A stretch of DNA of 64,000 nt from Bacillus sp. ISL-18 (GCF_018613415.1 NZ_JAGGQG010000030.1:79693-143692); one strand, 5' to 3'. Shown: positions 25,415-33,987, counted from the first letter of the stretch. Notes: generated by a model from the sequence alone, not told the origin. Numbers and translations are program-made.

Positions 25415-25487
25415 TTTGTACAGAAACAATTTGAGTTCGATAGGGAAAAAGCCGATTCTATTAACGCTAATGGTTTTAACATGAATC

Positions 25488-25514
25488 AAGGAGCCTTCGG
25501 GCTCCTTTTTTATT
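25488..25514 (+). terminator. terminator of the yjcZ pair
   Basis: AAGGAGCC-TTCG-GGCTCCTT with a UUCG tetraloop and six T. Confidence 0.9.
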
Positions 25515-25622
25515 AATCCGCTGTACTATAAAAAAATCTATATTATTTTTACAACATGGTTTATTATGGTAAGTTATATCTATACTTTTAAAACAATTTT
25601 TGCAGTGAAAAGGGGGCTAACG

Positions 25623-26438
25623 TTGAAGAAGATATTTATTGTTCTCCTATTGTTTACTTTTTTATTATTAACTGCTTGTAATTCAGCCAGAGTCCCTATG
25701 CACACAGATCAAAAACAAATGATGAACATGAAGCCCCTTACTGGAGAAGAAACACGTTCAGAATGGACCGCACCTGATCACATTAGCGCTAATCAGTCAG
25801 TGACAATCTCTATTCTTATTAAGGATAAACACAATAAGCCAATAAAGGAATTTGAAACGGTTAGCACTAAAAAAATGCACTTAGTAGTAGTCAGCAAGGA
25901 CCTTTCTTACTTTGACCACATCCACCCCACCTTCAAGGGCAATGGCCGTTTCGAGATAACAACTAAATTTCCTGCAAGCGGTGACTATAAACTCATTGCT
26001 GAGATGACACCTGTTGGGGCCAGTGATTACAGTATTGAAAATCAATGGTTAACGGTACAGGGTTCTCCCCCCCTGCCAAAACCGATTGAACCTGAAACAG
26101 AAAGATCAAAAGTGATTGATGGAACAAAAGTAACCCTTACTTTTGATGAGAAACTAGCAGCAAAGAAAAATATCGATATGAACTTCACTTTATCTGATAC
26201 TGCTACGAATAAACCTATTAAAAACTTACAGCCCTACCTAGGTACGGTTGGTCATGCGGTCGCTATTGATAAGGATGTTAATCTGTTCATGCATATTCAC
26301 CCATTGTACCCGAAAGGAACAGGTCCTAAAGTTGTTTTTATGACCTATTTCCCCACAAAGGGCGTTTACAAAGTCTGGGGGCAATTTAATGTCAATGGAC
26401 ATATATTGACTGTTCCATTTGTACTTAATGTTGAATAG
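25623..26438 (+). CDS. lipoprotein with two YtkA/FixH-like domains, copper-linked by context
   Basis: 271 residues from TTG 25623, preceded 7 bases upstream by AAAAGGGGG; a longer frame back to 25566 lacks a site. Signal KKIFIVLLLFTFLLLTAC ends in a lipobox. Two immunoglobulin-like segments carry paired His motifs: DHIHPTFKGNG near 105 and MHIHPLYPKG near 225, each followed by a strand with Y/V-K-L/V-W/I-(A/G). His- and Met-rich positions (HTDQKQMMNM) suggest metal binding. It converges with a CopC-CopD fusion gene, so a role in copper handling is reasonable inference. Confidence 0.78.
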   Translation: MKKIFIVLLLFTFLLLTACNSARVPMHTDQKQMMNMKPLTGEETRSEWTAPDHISANQSVTISILIKDKHNKPIKEFETVSTKKMHLVVVSKDLSYFDHIHPTFKGNGRFEITTKFPASGDYKLIAEMTPVGASDYSIENQWLTVQGSPPLPKPIEPETERSKVIDGTKVTLTFDEKLAAKKNIDMNFTLSDTATNKPIKNLQPYLGTVGHAVAIDKDVNLFMHIHPLYPKGTGPKVVFMTYFPTKGVYKVWGQFNVNGHILTVPFVLNVE

Positions 26439-26441
26439 ACA

Positions 26442-26478
26442 TGAAAAAACCTGTTCAAGCTATGAACAGGTTTTTTCC
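26442..26478. terminator. bidirectional terminator between copper-linked genes
   Basis: GAAAAAACCTGTTC pairs with GAACAGGTTTTTTC, perfect 14-bp stem. Confidence 0.9.
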
Positions 26479-26509
26479 ATCTTCTTTTCTCCTTGTATGG
26501 TTCTTTATT

Positions 26510-28189
26510 TTATTGACTGCCTACTCTCACTTTGAAGTCAGTATCAATCGTTTCTAAATCTTTGGTCAGAACATGGACATGTACGTTCCAACGACCTGCC
26601 ATATTGAAATTCATTCCCTGTCCTTCATATTTGCCATTTTGGACTTTTATTAAGGTCTTAGTATCGTCACCCATATCCATTTCTAACGATGTAAACGTAA
26701 GGGTTACTTGCTCAATCCCCTTCATAGGCTGACCTTTTTTGTTTTTCAATGATAAGACGAAATCATTTTCCCCTATAACATTAGGAGTCGCTTCAAAAGT
26801 AATGCTACTTCCCTGATTATCTTTATTCGTTTCCTTAAACGGACCTGGAGACGCCATAGCAGTGGGCAAATTGGTTAATAAGACTGAAAGAATTAACACC
26901 GATAATCCTGTTATCAATTCTCCCCATAAGGATGAGGTCAAGCCTTTTTCTCTGTTTCGTTTCCCTTTAACAAAATTAACCGCAGCAAAAACCATCATGA
27001 TCATCAAGAGAAAAACCTTGCCTAACAACACACGTCCGTAATCAGTAAATAAAAGACTCCGAAGATTAGGAATAAAGGAAATACTACTAAAAAACCCGCT
27101 AGTGGTTAACAGGAGGACGAATAAGACTCCCCATTTAGAAAATCTATGGATTGTGTCAAAATACAGTGTCTTTGTATCCGTCTTTCTACTCAGAGGGATC
27201 AAAGCTACTAGAGTAACGATACTCCCTATCCAAATCGAAGCAGAAAGTAAATGAATAAAATCTAACGGAATGGTTAGATAAACATTTGTAGACGAGGCAG
27301 CATGACTCGTAAATGTTTTTGATAGGATCAAGCCGGTGCCAAGAATAAAGGAAACCCACATCCATAACGGTTTGAAGTTTGTTTTTTGTATGAAGTATGC
27401 AGCAATAAAAACGAAAAACAAGCAACAGATTTGAAGAATCCATATTTCTCCAAAAAACGTGTTCTCTAGGATATCACTAAATACTTCAACGCTTAAAACC
27501 TTCCCCCAGCTCAAACCCGATTCAATCGTTGCCTGCAATGGTAAACTCAAAATCATACTTAGAGCTAATATCATGATGGAAAGCTTTGCTATTTTACTTA
27601 TAATAGTTAACACCCATGTATCATTTATTAATTCTTTACGAAGAACAAAAAGGCTAAAGAAGAGGATTCCAAGGAAACACGCATTACTCATATATTGGAG
27701 CCAGCGAATAATGATAAGATCAATTTTTGGGCTATAGCCCTTGGATTCATGATCATTTGAACTGTCTTGGGCGTTTCCATTTCCAATTTGGAATGGAATC
27801 ACCCCCTGTACTGGATGACCATCACTAGAAACCACTCGCCATTGGATGCTGTAGGTGCCATTAGGGAGACTTTCATCTAAATTACATTCAATAATGGATG
27901 GATTTTCAGCATTAACCCCTCCATTTTTCTGGTCCACTCGCTTACCTGATGAATCAAACACTTCTATAGAATTAAAAGACGTCTGAATTCTCTCATCAAA
28001 TTCAATAGATACCTTTTTTGGTGCTTCTTGTATGATTTCGTTTTCGTATGGGGTAGATTTAAGTATGTACGCATGTGCTGAAACAAGTGAAGGATAAAAA
28101 AAGATAAAAAGGTATAATACCGTCATAATCAAGCTGCTGTATTTAAGCTGTTTCACCCTATTACTTCCCTCTTTTTGAAATGGCCGCAT
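26510..28189 (-). CDS. ycnJ: CopC-CopD fusion copper protein (YcnJ-like)
   Basis: 559 residues (B. subtilis YcnJ 541). A signal peptide ends at VSA-HAYILKS, leaving a mature N-terminal His (His39) for copper; the CopC domain runs to ~145 with VVSSDGHPVQG. The CopD membrane domain has about eight helices (~160-440), with HLLSASIWIGSIV the CopD His motif. A C-terminal soluble YtkA-like domain (~455-559: MAGRWNVHVHVL) carries further His. YcnJ imports or manages copper under CsoR/YcnK control. ATG 28189 has CAGGAG 6 bases upstream. Confidence 0.92.
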   Translation of the reverse strand: MRPFQKEGSNRVKQLKYSSLIMTVLYLFIFFYPSLVSAHAYILKSTPYENEIIQEAPKKVSIEFDERIQTSFNSIEVFDSSGKRVDQKNGGVNAENPSIIECNLDESLPNGTYSIQWRVVSSDGHPVQGVIPFQIGNGNAQDSSNDHESKGYSPKIDLIIIRWLQYMSNACFLGILFFSLFVLRKELINDTWVLTIISKIAKLSIMILALSMILSLPLQATIESGLSWGKVLSVEVFSDILENTFFGEIWILQICCLFFVFIAAYFIQKTNFKPLWMWVSFILGTGLILSKTFTSHAASSTNVYLTIPLDFIHLLSASIWIGSIVTLVALIPLSRKTDTKTLYFDTIHRFSKWGVLFVLLLTTSGFFSSISFIPNLRSLLFTDYGRVLLGKVFLLMIMMVFAAVNFVKGKRNREKGLTSSLWGELITGLSVLILSVLLTNLPTAMASPGPFKETNKDNQGSSITFEATPNVIGENDFVLSLKNKKGQPMKGIEQVTLTFTSLEMDMGDDTKTLIKVQNGKYEGQGMNFNMAGRWNVHVHVLTKDLETIDTDFKVRVGSQ

Positions 28190-28383
28190 ATCAAACTCCT
28201 GTTCTTTATTAAATTTACGTCAACAAATATACATTAGGATAATTTTTCGATTTAAACAAGTAACACATGATTATTTTGAGTAAAAGTTTAATTCAATCGC
28301 TTTTGTTACCAAAAATGAAGTTCAAATTATGTATTATTCTCAACGGTGCCTCCCCTCTTTACTGCTCACCAATTAAGAAATAA

Positions 28384-28410
28384 AAAAGACCGCCGCGGCG
28401 ATCCTGTTAG
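28384..28410 (-). terminator. terminator of the small gene at 28424
   Basis: On the minus strand GATCGCC..GGCGGTC forms a GC-rich stem followed by six T. Confidence 0.7.
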
Positions 28411-28423
28411 AAGATCAAAAAAG

Positions 28424-28585
28424 TTATTTATTTAATGTTAATGTTAATTCAGAGAAATGAACAAGTTCTATTTCATGTTGACCTTTTGTTGGCTCAGCAA
28501 TTTCACAATAACCAGAGGCATATTGGTGGATTATCATGTATTCTTTGCCCTTATAAATTACTCTTATCTTATCCAAAGAATTCAC
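28424..28585 (-). CDS. small hypothetical protein
   Basis: 53 residues from GTG 28585 (or 50 from TTG 28576): DKIRVIYKGKEYMIIHQYAS, then GYCEIAEPTKGQHEIELVHF. A short beta-rich soluble protein; no family recognised. GAAGGA lies just upstream, better spaced for the TTG. A GC-rich terminator follows 14 bases after its stop, which supports a real transcript end. Confidence 0.5.
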   Translation of the reverse strand: MNSLDKIRVIYKGKEYMIIHQYASGYCEIAEPTKGQHEIELVHFSELTLTLNK

Positions 28586-28805
28586 ATCCTTCGAGTTTCT
28601 ACATCTATCATAGTGTAAATTAACTCAAAGGTCTGTGTCTTTTTACCGACAATTCTTCAATTTACCATTATTTGTATTATTTATCCTTAGAATCGTTTTG
28701 GATTCATATTTTATTTTTCCTCGTAGCGCAACATTTATTTGTTTATTCTACTATTTAAATGGCAATAGTATAGTATTAGCTTATACATGACAGGAGGAAC
28801 CTCTC

Positions 28806-29360
28806 ATTCACTCATTTCAAGGGATGCATAAATCTTTTTGGGAATACCATAAAGCTTATGATCACAGAATGTTTGCATGGAAGCATGAAGTACTATTTAC
28901 TTGGGAATGGTGGCTGGGTATTATACTTACATTCATTCCGTGGATTGTATGGATTGTTTTAAGAGAAAAGAAAAGCACCAGTCGATTACTTTACGCGGGT
29001 TCCATTGTAGCTCTTATTTCTTTAACATTGGACAATGCAGGAATTCAGTTATCTGCATGGAATTACCCAAAACCTGTTACACCGATTATTCCATCCTATA
29101 TTCCTTTTGATTTTTCGTTAATGCCAATAACCATAATGTTTCTAATACAAAAGTTTTATAATAAAAATCCATGGATTATTGGTTTCATTTTTGGAAGCAT
29201 TACCGCTTTTATCGGTGAACCTATTTTTAAATGGCTTGGCTTGTATGATCCTATAAATTGGAAAGTTGGGTACTCTGTTCCCTTTTATGCATCTATCTAT
29301 TATGTAGCTTATAAAACCGCCATGAGTAAGAATTTCAGTCAATTAGGGGCATCCAAGTGA
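28806..29360 (+). CDS. CBO0543-family membrane protein
   Basis: About 184 residues, four or five membrane helices (WWLGIILTFIPWIVWIVL, LLYAGSIVALISLTLDNAG, IIGFIFGSITAFIGEPIF). The YHKAYDHRMFAWKHEVLF start and LDNAGIQLSAWNYP core are typical of CBO0543 proteins. A strong AGGAGGA site lies 8 bases before an in-frame ATT (28806), whereas the first ATG (28824) has only CAAGGG directly against it. I therefore favour the rare ATT start, with ATG 28824 as the alternative. Function unknown. Confidence 0.72.
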   Translation: MHSFQGMHKSFWEYHKAYDHRMFAWKHEVLFTWEWWLGIILTFIPWIVWIVLREKKSTSRLLYAGSIVALISLTLDNAGIQLSAWNYPKPVTPIIPSYIPFDFSLMPITIMFLIQKFYNKNPWIIGFIFGSITAFIGEPIFKWLGLYDPINWKVGYSVPFYASIYYVAYKTAMSKNFSQLGASK

Positions 29361-29395
29361 TGCCTTTTTTGTGTTTGTTTAACGAATGTATAAAA

Positions 29396-29442
29396 AAGAA
29401 GGTTCCCTAAAAGTTAAACTTTCGGGAAACCTTCTTTTTTAA
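29396..29442. terminator. bidirectional terminator
   Basis: AAGAAGGTT..CC pairs with GG..AACCTTCTT followed by TTTT; between converging genes. Confidence 0.8.
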
Positions 29443-29450
29443 CAAACACG

Positions 29451-29621
29451 TTAGTGAAATTCCGTAAAAGTATCTATGCCTTCATCATTTTGCTCTATTT
29501 GATTAATTTTTTCACGAATGTATCGATTGGAATAGACCAATAATATAAGCATCATACCTAAACATCCGCTAATAATTAACAAGAAATACTGAAACCAAAC
29601 ACCGAAATCTAGAATCTCCAT
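29451..29621 (-). CDS. small single-pass membrane protein
   Basis: 56 residues starting MEILDFGVWFQYFLLIISGC, then LGMMLILLVYSNRYIREKIN; one long membrane helix and a charged C-terminus (QIEQNDEGIDTF). Resembles DUF4083-type small Bacillus membrane proteins, though I am not certain. AGGAGG is well spaced before the ATG. Confidence 0.62.
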   Translation of the reverse strand: MEILDFGVWFQYFLLIISGCLGMMLILLVYSNRYIREKINQIEQNDEGIDTFTEFH

Positions 29622-29791
29622 TAAACTTCCTCCTGTTCATTTTAACTTCATGTCGTTTGTACCTTTTTTAAATGTGCCGTTACTCCGTTCTACCCATGAC
29701 TTAAGAGAATTTGCTTAAAGGTAGTTCATTTTGTTAAAGTATATACCCGAATACAAGTAAATGAATCATTTAAAGTAGCTCTTTGATCGAT

Positions 29792-29840
29792 AAAAAAACA
29801 GTCAAAAAGCGGTTTCCCCTTCCTAATTTGACTGTTATAA
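29792..29840 (-). terminator. minus-strand hairpin without an obvious gene
   Basis: On the minus strand AACAGTCAAA pairs with TTTGACTGTT, followed by TTTTTATC. It lies just upstream of the plus-strand acyl carrier gene, so it would end an antisense transcript; alternatively it is a leader hairpin. Confidence 0.45.
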
Positions 29841-29873
29841 TTGAGCTTATGATCTATTTAGGAGGATTCCGCC

Positions 29874-30101
29874 ATGACTACATTTGAAAAGTTAAAGCCA
29901 ATTATTGCAGACCAACTGGGTGTCAAATTGGAGAATATCAGACCAGAAGCATCATTCAAGGATGATTTCGAAGCTGATTCACTTGATATGGTGAACTTGA
30001 CGATGGAAATTGAAGATGAATTTGCGATTGAAATTAGTGACAAAGTCGCCGCAAAGCTTCAAACGGTCGGTGATGTTGTAAACTATATTCAAAACCGTTA
30101 A
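29874..30101 (+). CDS. acyl carrier protein
   Basis: 75 residues. The four-helix ACP with phosphopantetheine attachment at Ser36 in FEADSLDMVNL. Acidic, ends GDVVNYIQNR. Unlike housekeeping acpP it is not beside fabG/fabF or rnc, so it is a second, stand-alone ACP, possibly for a specialised acylation. TAGGAGGA precedes the ATG; its own terminator follows at once. Confidence 0.92.
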   Translation: MTTFEKLKPIIADQLGVKLENIRPEASFKDDFEADSLDMVNLTMEIEDEFAIEISDKVAAKLQTVGDVVNYIQNR

Positions 30102-30102
30102 C

Positions 30103-30138
30103 ACAAAAAGAGCATCGAATGGATGCTCTTTTTTATTT
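30103..30138 (+). terminator. terminator of the acyl carrier gene
   Basis: AAAAAGAGCATC pairs with GGATGCTCTTTTT with a short GAAT loop and T run. Confidence 0.9.
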
Positions 30139-30210
30139 CTATTAATGAAGAAACTAAAATACATATTTCTTCTTTGTTTTTAGCACGATAAAAGGGAAAG
30201 GCGTGTTAAC

Positions 30211-30669
30211 ATGTTACCCAACCTAATTAGAATTGGACTTTTGTTAATTTCTTGGTCAACTCTTTTCTTTATTCCAAAAAAAACATTGAAAACCTATACC
30301 CCGGTAGCAATATTTGCTTCAATACTATTAGTAATCGAAAGTATTTTAGCCGTTCCATTTAAATGGTGGACAGTAAAGGGAGGACTACTACATAAATTTT
30401 TTAATGATTTTAGTTTTATTTTTGGACCATTCTTTGTTGGAACTATTTTGTTCTTTCGTTTTACCTTCAGAAAATTTTGGCTTTATGCAATCACTAATTT
30501 ATTAATGGATTTATTTCTTGCTTTTCCTGTAAGTTGGCTGTCTCAGAAGCTAAACGTTTTTAAATTAGTCAACTTTAAGCCCAAACACATTTTTTACACA
30601 GCTATTATTTATGCTATTGTTATTTACGGCTTCCAAAACTTTATAACACGTTCAAAAATCCGTAGATAA
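30211..30669 (+). CDS. multi-pass membrane protein, paralogue of the gene at 59348
   Basis: 152 residues with about four helices. Shared with the protein at 59348-59797: a KWW / RHWW motif after the second helix, FGPFFVGTILFFRFTFRKFW (there WGPFFIGSMWILKFTYGKFW), TNLLMDLFLAFP, and YGFQNF near the end. So this is a defined family, probably related to CBO0543 proteins. Function unknown. AAAGGCG precedes ATG 30211. Confidence 0.72.
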   Translation: MLPNLIRIGLLLISWSTLFFIPKKTLKTYTPVAIFASILLVIESILAVPFKWWTVKGGLLHKFFNDFSFIFGPFFVGTILFFRFTFRKFWLYAITNLLMDLFLAFPVSWLSQKLNVFKLVNFKPKHIFYTAIIYAIVIYGFQNFITRSKIRR

Positions 30670-30695
30670 AATAGGTAAAAATATATTCTTTTAAC

Positions 30696-30749
30696 AAAAA
30701 GGGAAGTCTCCTATCGCACTAGTGCAATGAGAGACTTCCCTTTTTTTTA
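30696..30749. terminator. bidirectional terminator
   Basis: AAAAGGGAAGTCTC pairs with GAGACTTCCCTTTT, with an inner GCACTAGTGC palindrome in the loop. Confidence 0.9.
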
Positions 30750-30791
30750 TTACTAGGAAAACATTAAAAAGAATTTTCCTCAAGGGTAAGA

Positions 30792-32393
30792 TTATACAAA
30801 CAGCTTGATTAATTCATCTTTTGCGGTAACTTTTCCTTCATTGGCAGGCAACACATCTAAATATTGATTGGTATTGGTGATGACAACAGGTGTTTTTACA
30901 TCATAGCCTGCCGCCTTAATGTTTTCTATATCAAATTCAATTAGCAAGTCACCACGTTTTACCACATCCCATTGTTTTACATGTGAAGTAAAAAATTTAC
31001 CCTTTAAGTTAATGGTATTCACTCCCACAATAATTAAGATTTCTGCTCCGCCTTCTGAGGTAATCCCAATGGCATGCTCGGTTGGAAATAAAGTCGTAAC
31101 AACTCCATCAACAGGTGCGACCACTTCACCCTTTGTTGGTTCAATCGCAATCCCTTTTCCAACCGTCTCCGTAGAAAAAAGAGGATCTGAAATTTTACTT
31201 AATGGAACTATTTCTCCGCTTAATGGACTTCCAATGATTTCCCGCTGCACATTCGAGATACCAAATTCTTTAACCGTTTTAGCAGCGACGGTGTCGTTCT
31301 TTCCTTCATACCCCAAGACAAGTGTCAAAACTAGTGCAATCACTAAAGCTCCTAACGTACCAATCAAATATAATCCGATCGGTGTAAAGACTGGAATGGA
31401 CAAGAAGCTTGGGAGCGCAAATCCAGTCCCTTTTACCCCAAATGTCCCGTTTATCGCTCCGCCAATTGCCCCTGCTATGGCAACAATCAACATGGTTCGT
31501 TTGTAGCGTACTAAAAGACCGTAGGTGATGATTTCTGTTGTACCTGCTAAGGCACCTGGAATAAGCCCCGATCCAGCAAGTGTTTTCAAGTCTTTATCTC
31601 GAGTCTTGAAGAAAACCCCAAGAGCCATCCCCATTTGAGCGAATGGAGCTGCAGCAACCATTGGGCTAAGTGGATCTAAACCTTTCGATGCAAGGTTGGC
31701 AAGAAATATCGGAATAACCGCCCAGTGAAGGCCTAATATCGTCAGAAAGGACCATGCAGCACCCATCACCGCACCTGTTAAAAGACCGCTTCTTGCACTT
31801 AAAAATTGAATTAGAATTGCCAATGCCTCACCAACATATGTACCAAATGGACCAAAAATAAGAACAGTCAAGGGAACAATTACAATTAAGGAAACAAGTG
31901 GATTAACGAACATTTGTAAGTCTTTATAGATAACCCTTTTAAGAAGCTGATTTAATAAGGAATAAATAGAAACAGCAATCAAAATCGGAAAAACGGTGGA
32001 GGCGTAGTTCGCCAATATCACTGGAACTCCTAAGAACTCCACGTTTTGGGCCTTTGCTGCTACCAAATCTGTATAATGCGGCTCTAAAAGTGCGCCGCCA
32101 ATCGCACCGCCGACAAAGCCATTCGCTCCTAGCTTTGTCGCTAATGTAATCCCTAAAAAAACCGGAAAAAAGTAAAAAATAGCATGCCCAGCTGCAGAAA
32201 AGATCGCATAGGTACCACTCTCATGAGATAACCATCCTAATGAGATCAAAATCGATAATAGAGCCGTAATAAGTCCAGATCCAGCAAGCACGCCTAAAAT
32301 AGGTGCAAAACTTCCACTGACTGTTCCTAAAATTTTATTCATCACGGTTTCTTTTTTTTCTACTGTACCATCACTCGTATTAATCGCGTTCAT
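30792..32393 (-). CDS. PTS-like beta-glucoside-family permease: EIIC plus degenerate EIIA, no EIIB
   Basis: 533 residues. BglP-type proteins are EIIB-EIIC-EIIA of ~610 residues; here the Cys-containing EIIB is absent and the protein begins with the EIIC part (NKILGTVSGSFAPILGVLAG). EIIC spans ~20-365, with IGGALLEPHY and GALAGTTEIITYGL. EIIA (~385-533) keeps the first His (EHAIGI) but the phosphorylated His of the usual LIHVG/LIHIG reads LIIVGVNTI (Ile about 455, codon 31029-31031). It thus has neither phosphotransfer residue of a working PTS. It may be a facilitator, a sensor, or borrow domains from other systems. No glucosidase or antiterminator gene is adjacent. Confidence 0.88.
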   Translation of the reverse strand: MNAINTSDGTVEKKETVMNKILGTVSGSFAPILGVLAGSGLITALLSILISLGWLSHESGTYAIFSAAGHAIFYFFPVFLGITLATKLGANGFVGGAIGGALLEPHYTDLVAAKAQNVEFLGVPVILANYASTVFPILIAVSIYSLLNQLLKRVIYKDLQMFVNPLVSLIVIVPLTVLIFGPFGTYVGEALAILIQFLSARSGLLTGAVMGAAWSFLTILGLHWAVIPIFLANLASKGLDPLSPMVAAAPFAQMGMALGVFFKTRDKDLKTLAGSGLIPGALAGTTEIITYGLLVRYKRTMLIVAIAGAIGGAINGTFGVKGTGFALPSFLSIPVFTPIGLYLIGTLGALVIALVLTLVLGYEGKNDTVAAKTVKEFGISNVQREIIGSPLSGEIVPLSKISDPLFSTETVGKGIAIEPTKGEVVAPVDGVVTTLFPTEHAIGITSEGGAEILIIVGVNTINLKGKFFTSHVKQWDVVKRGDLLIEFDIENIKAAGYDVKTPVVITNTNQYLDVLPANEGKVTAKDELIKLFV

Positions 32394-32537
32394 GTTGTGT
32401 TCTCCTTGCTCGTAGTTTTACGGTTGAGTTTTTGGAATAATACCCTCTTTAATAAACCTCCCATTTATTTTTAGCAATAAAGGACACAACCATTCTCAAA
32501 TCTCATTCATAAATATTAATCTTCGTTAAACATAAGA

Positions 32538-32562
32538 AAGGAGATACCGAAGTATCTCCTTT
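32538..32562. terminator. terminator of the small gene at 32578
   Basis: AAGGAGATAC-CGAA-GTATCTCCTT, symmetric stem with A/T flanks. Confidence 0.75.
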
Positions 32563-32577
32563 AATAAAATATAGGAA

Positions 32578-32886
32578 TTATTGGTAAGATGGTTCTACTG
32601 CCTTTTTATTTCTCAACTCGTTGTTCACATACTTTCTACTCTTATACAAAAATGAAGTTAATTCTGTCCCAGTTAATTCCTTTTCACTTTCATCACAATA
32701 ATCTAACCCTTTACCATGAATGGTCCATTTCTCTTCGTCTGGATAAAACATTAATGTCCAATCCCCATTTCGGATATGATCTTGGAATATAAAATAATGT
32801 TTATTCCCCTGTTGATCAAATTCAGCGAGGTCTAAGAAGTTATTTAGAAAATACGCAATATCTTTCTTGGATACTATCAATTTCAT
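32578..32886 (-). CDS. hypothetical protein
   Basis: 102 residues: MKLIVSKKDIAYFLNNFLDL, then FIFQDHIRNGDWTLMFYPDE and KWTIHGKGLDYCDES. Soluble alpha/beta composition with a single Cys; no family recognised. AGGTAGAGGG precedes the ATG. Own terminator downstream. Confidence 0.65.
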   Translation of the reverse strand: MKLIVSKKDIAYFLNNFLDLAEFDQQGNKHYFIFQDHIRNGDWTLMFYPDEEKWTIHGKGLDYCDESEKELTGTELTSFLYKSRKYVNNELRNKKAVEPSYQ

Positions 32887-33074
32887 ATTTCCCTCTACCT
32901 ACCTTTTCTTTTTCTATTTATTTTAACATAATCTGCTAAAATTCTGATAGAGGGATGATTCTTTCTTTTGAATTGGCTGGAAATCTAAAAAAATAACTTT
33001 ACCTTTTTAAGCTGTCTCATTCCAATTATGCTCGGATTCGTTTACAGTACGAAAAATCTGTCTGATAAATAAAA

Positions 33075-33371
33075 TTATAGCAGATGATGAAAGTCATCCT
33101 GTCCATTTGATAAGAGATTTGCCAGAATAGCAGAGTTTTCCTGATCTGCATCATATTGTAACACATCGTCATATTCAAAAAGTTGGAACGTATCTGGAAA
33201 GGTATTCCTCATATACTGAACAAAAGCCTCCATATTTTCTTCACCATTTCTACGGAATTCCATCATGATGGACCGGAATTTATGGGGCGGAATATCGCAT
33301 TTAATATGATAGGATTTTGTAAACCCAATTTCTTTTGAGCTGTACAGATTATATGTAAAAGACATGATCAT
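33075..33371 (-). CDS. hypothetical protein
   Basis: 98 residues, soluble, acidic C-terminus. Visible segments: FTYNLYSSKEIGFTKSYHIK, CDIPPHKFRSIMMEF, VQYMRNTFPDTFQLFEYDD. Several ATG/GTG codons stand together; AAGAAGG is 6 bases before ATG 33371, which I use. No family recognised. Confidence 0.6.
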   Translation of the reverse strand: MIMSFTYNLYSSKEIGFTKSYHIKCDIPPHKFRSIMMEFRRNGEENMEAFVQYMRNTFPDTFQLFEYDDVLQYDADQENSAILANLLSNGQDDFHHLL

Positions 33372-33447
33372 CACCATCCTTCTTTAGCTTTGTTATTTTC
33401 TCCATAATTAGAATTTTGGATGTACAAGAGAATTGAACATATTTTTT

Positions 33448-33987
33448 CTATACATCATCCACAGATATTACATCGGCAATGAAAAGATTTTCTTGTAAAA
33501 AAATACAAAACAGGTCGGCCGAATCACCTTGCAGCTGTGTGTTTCGTACTGTAAAACCCTCATATTGCTGTTTTAAAAGTTGTTTTCGAAATTTATCATT
33601 GGCTTCCTCTTTATTTAAGAGAGTAGCTTGGTCCTTCCAAGTAAGGTTTCCCCTCTTGGTTGCAAAATAATCACAAAAGGGGTCGCGATCACTCATAAAC
33701 GATTCATATGATTCATATTCCTTTAGGTTTGGTTCATCAATAAACACTCTGTAGATAAAGCCGCGGACAGGTTTTTCATATTGCACGACTTTCGGTTCCC
33801 CATCGTCCCAAAACTCAGTTTTTGATTTTTCAATAACCGTCTCGGTTCCAAATGCAAAAGGTTTCGCTGCCTTCATTTCTGACACAAACCAAAATCCAAT
33901 CGTATCAATATCGTTTGGTAATCGTGGAATGGTGGTTGTTTGTGTAAAGTGGTCAAATTTTTTTAAGGAACCATGATAAACGATCAT
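33448..33987 (-). CDS. hypothetical protein with ADP-ribosyltransferase-like N-terminus
   Basis: 179 residues from ATG 33987, preceded by AAGGAGG; ten codons of upstream frame are left out. The opening MIVYHGSLKKFDHF followed by GFWFVSEMKAAKPFAFG resembles the Y-H-G-(T/S) and G-x-(Y/W)-F-(T/V)-x(4,6)-A patterns of ART/DUF3990-type folds, but I cannot see a decisive catalytic Glu, although the C-terminal half is Glu-rich. Could equally be an uncharacterised fold. No signal peptide and no neighbouring antitoxin. Confidence 0.55.
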   Translation of the reverse strand: MIVYHGSLKKFDHFTQTTTIPRLPNDIDTIGFWFVSEMKAAKPFAFGTETVIEKSKTEFWDDGEPKVVQYEKPVRGFIYRVFIDEPNLKEYESYESFMSDRDPFCDYFATKRGNLTWKDQATLLNKEEANDKFRKQLLKQQYEGFTVRNTQLQGDSADLFCIFLQENLFIADVISVDDV

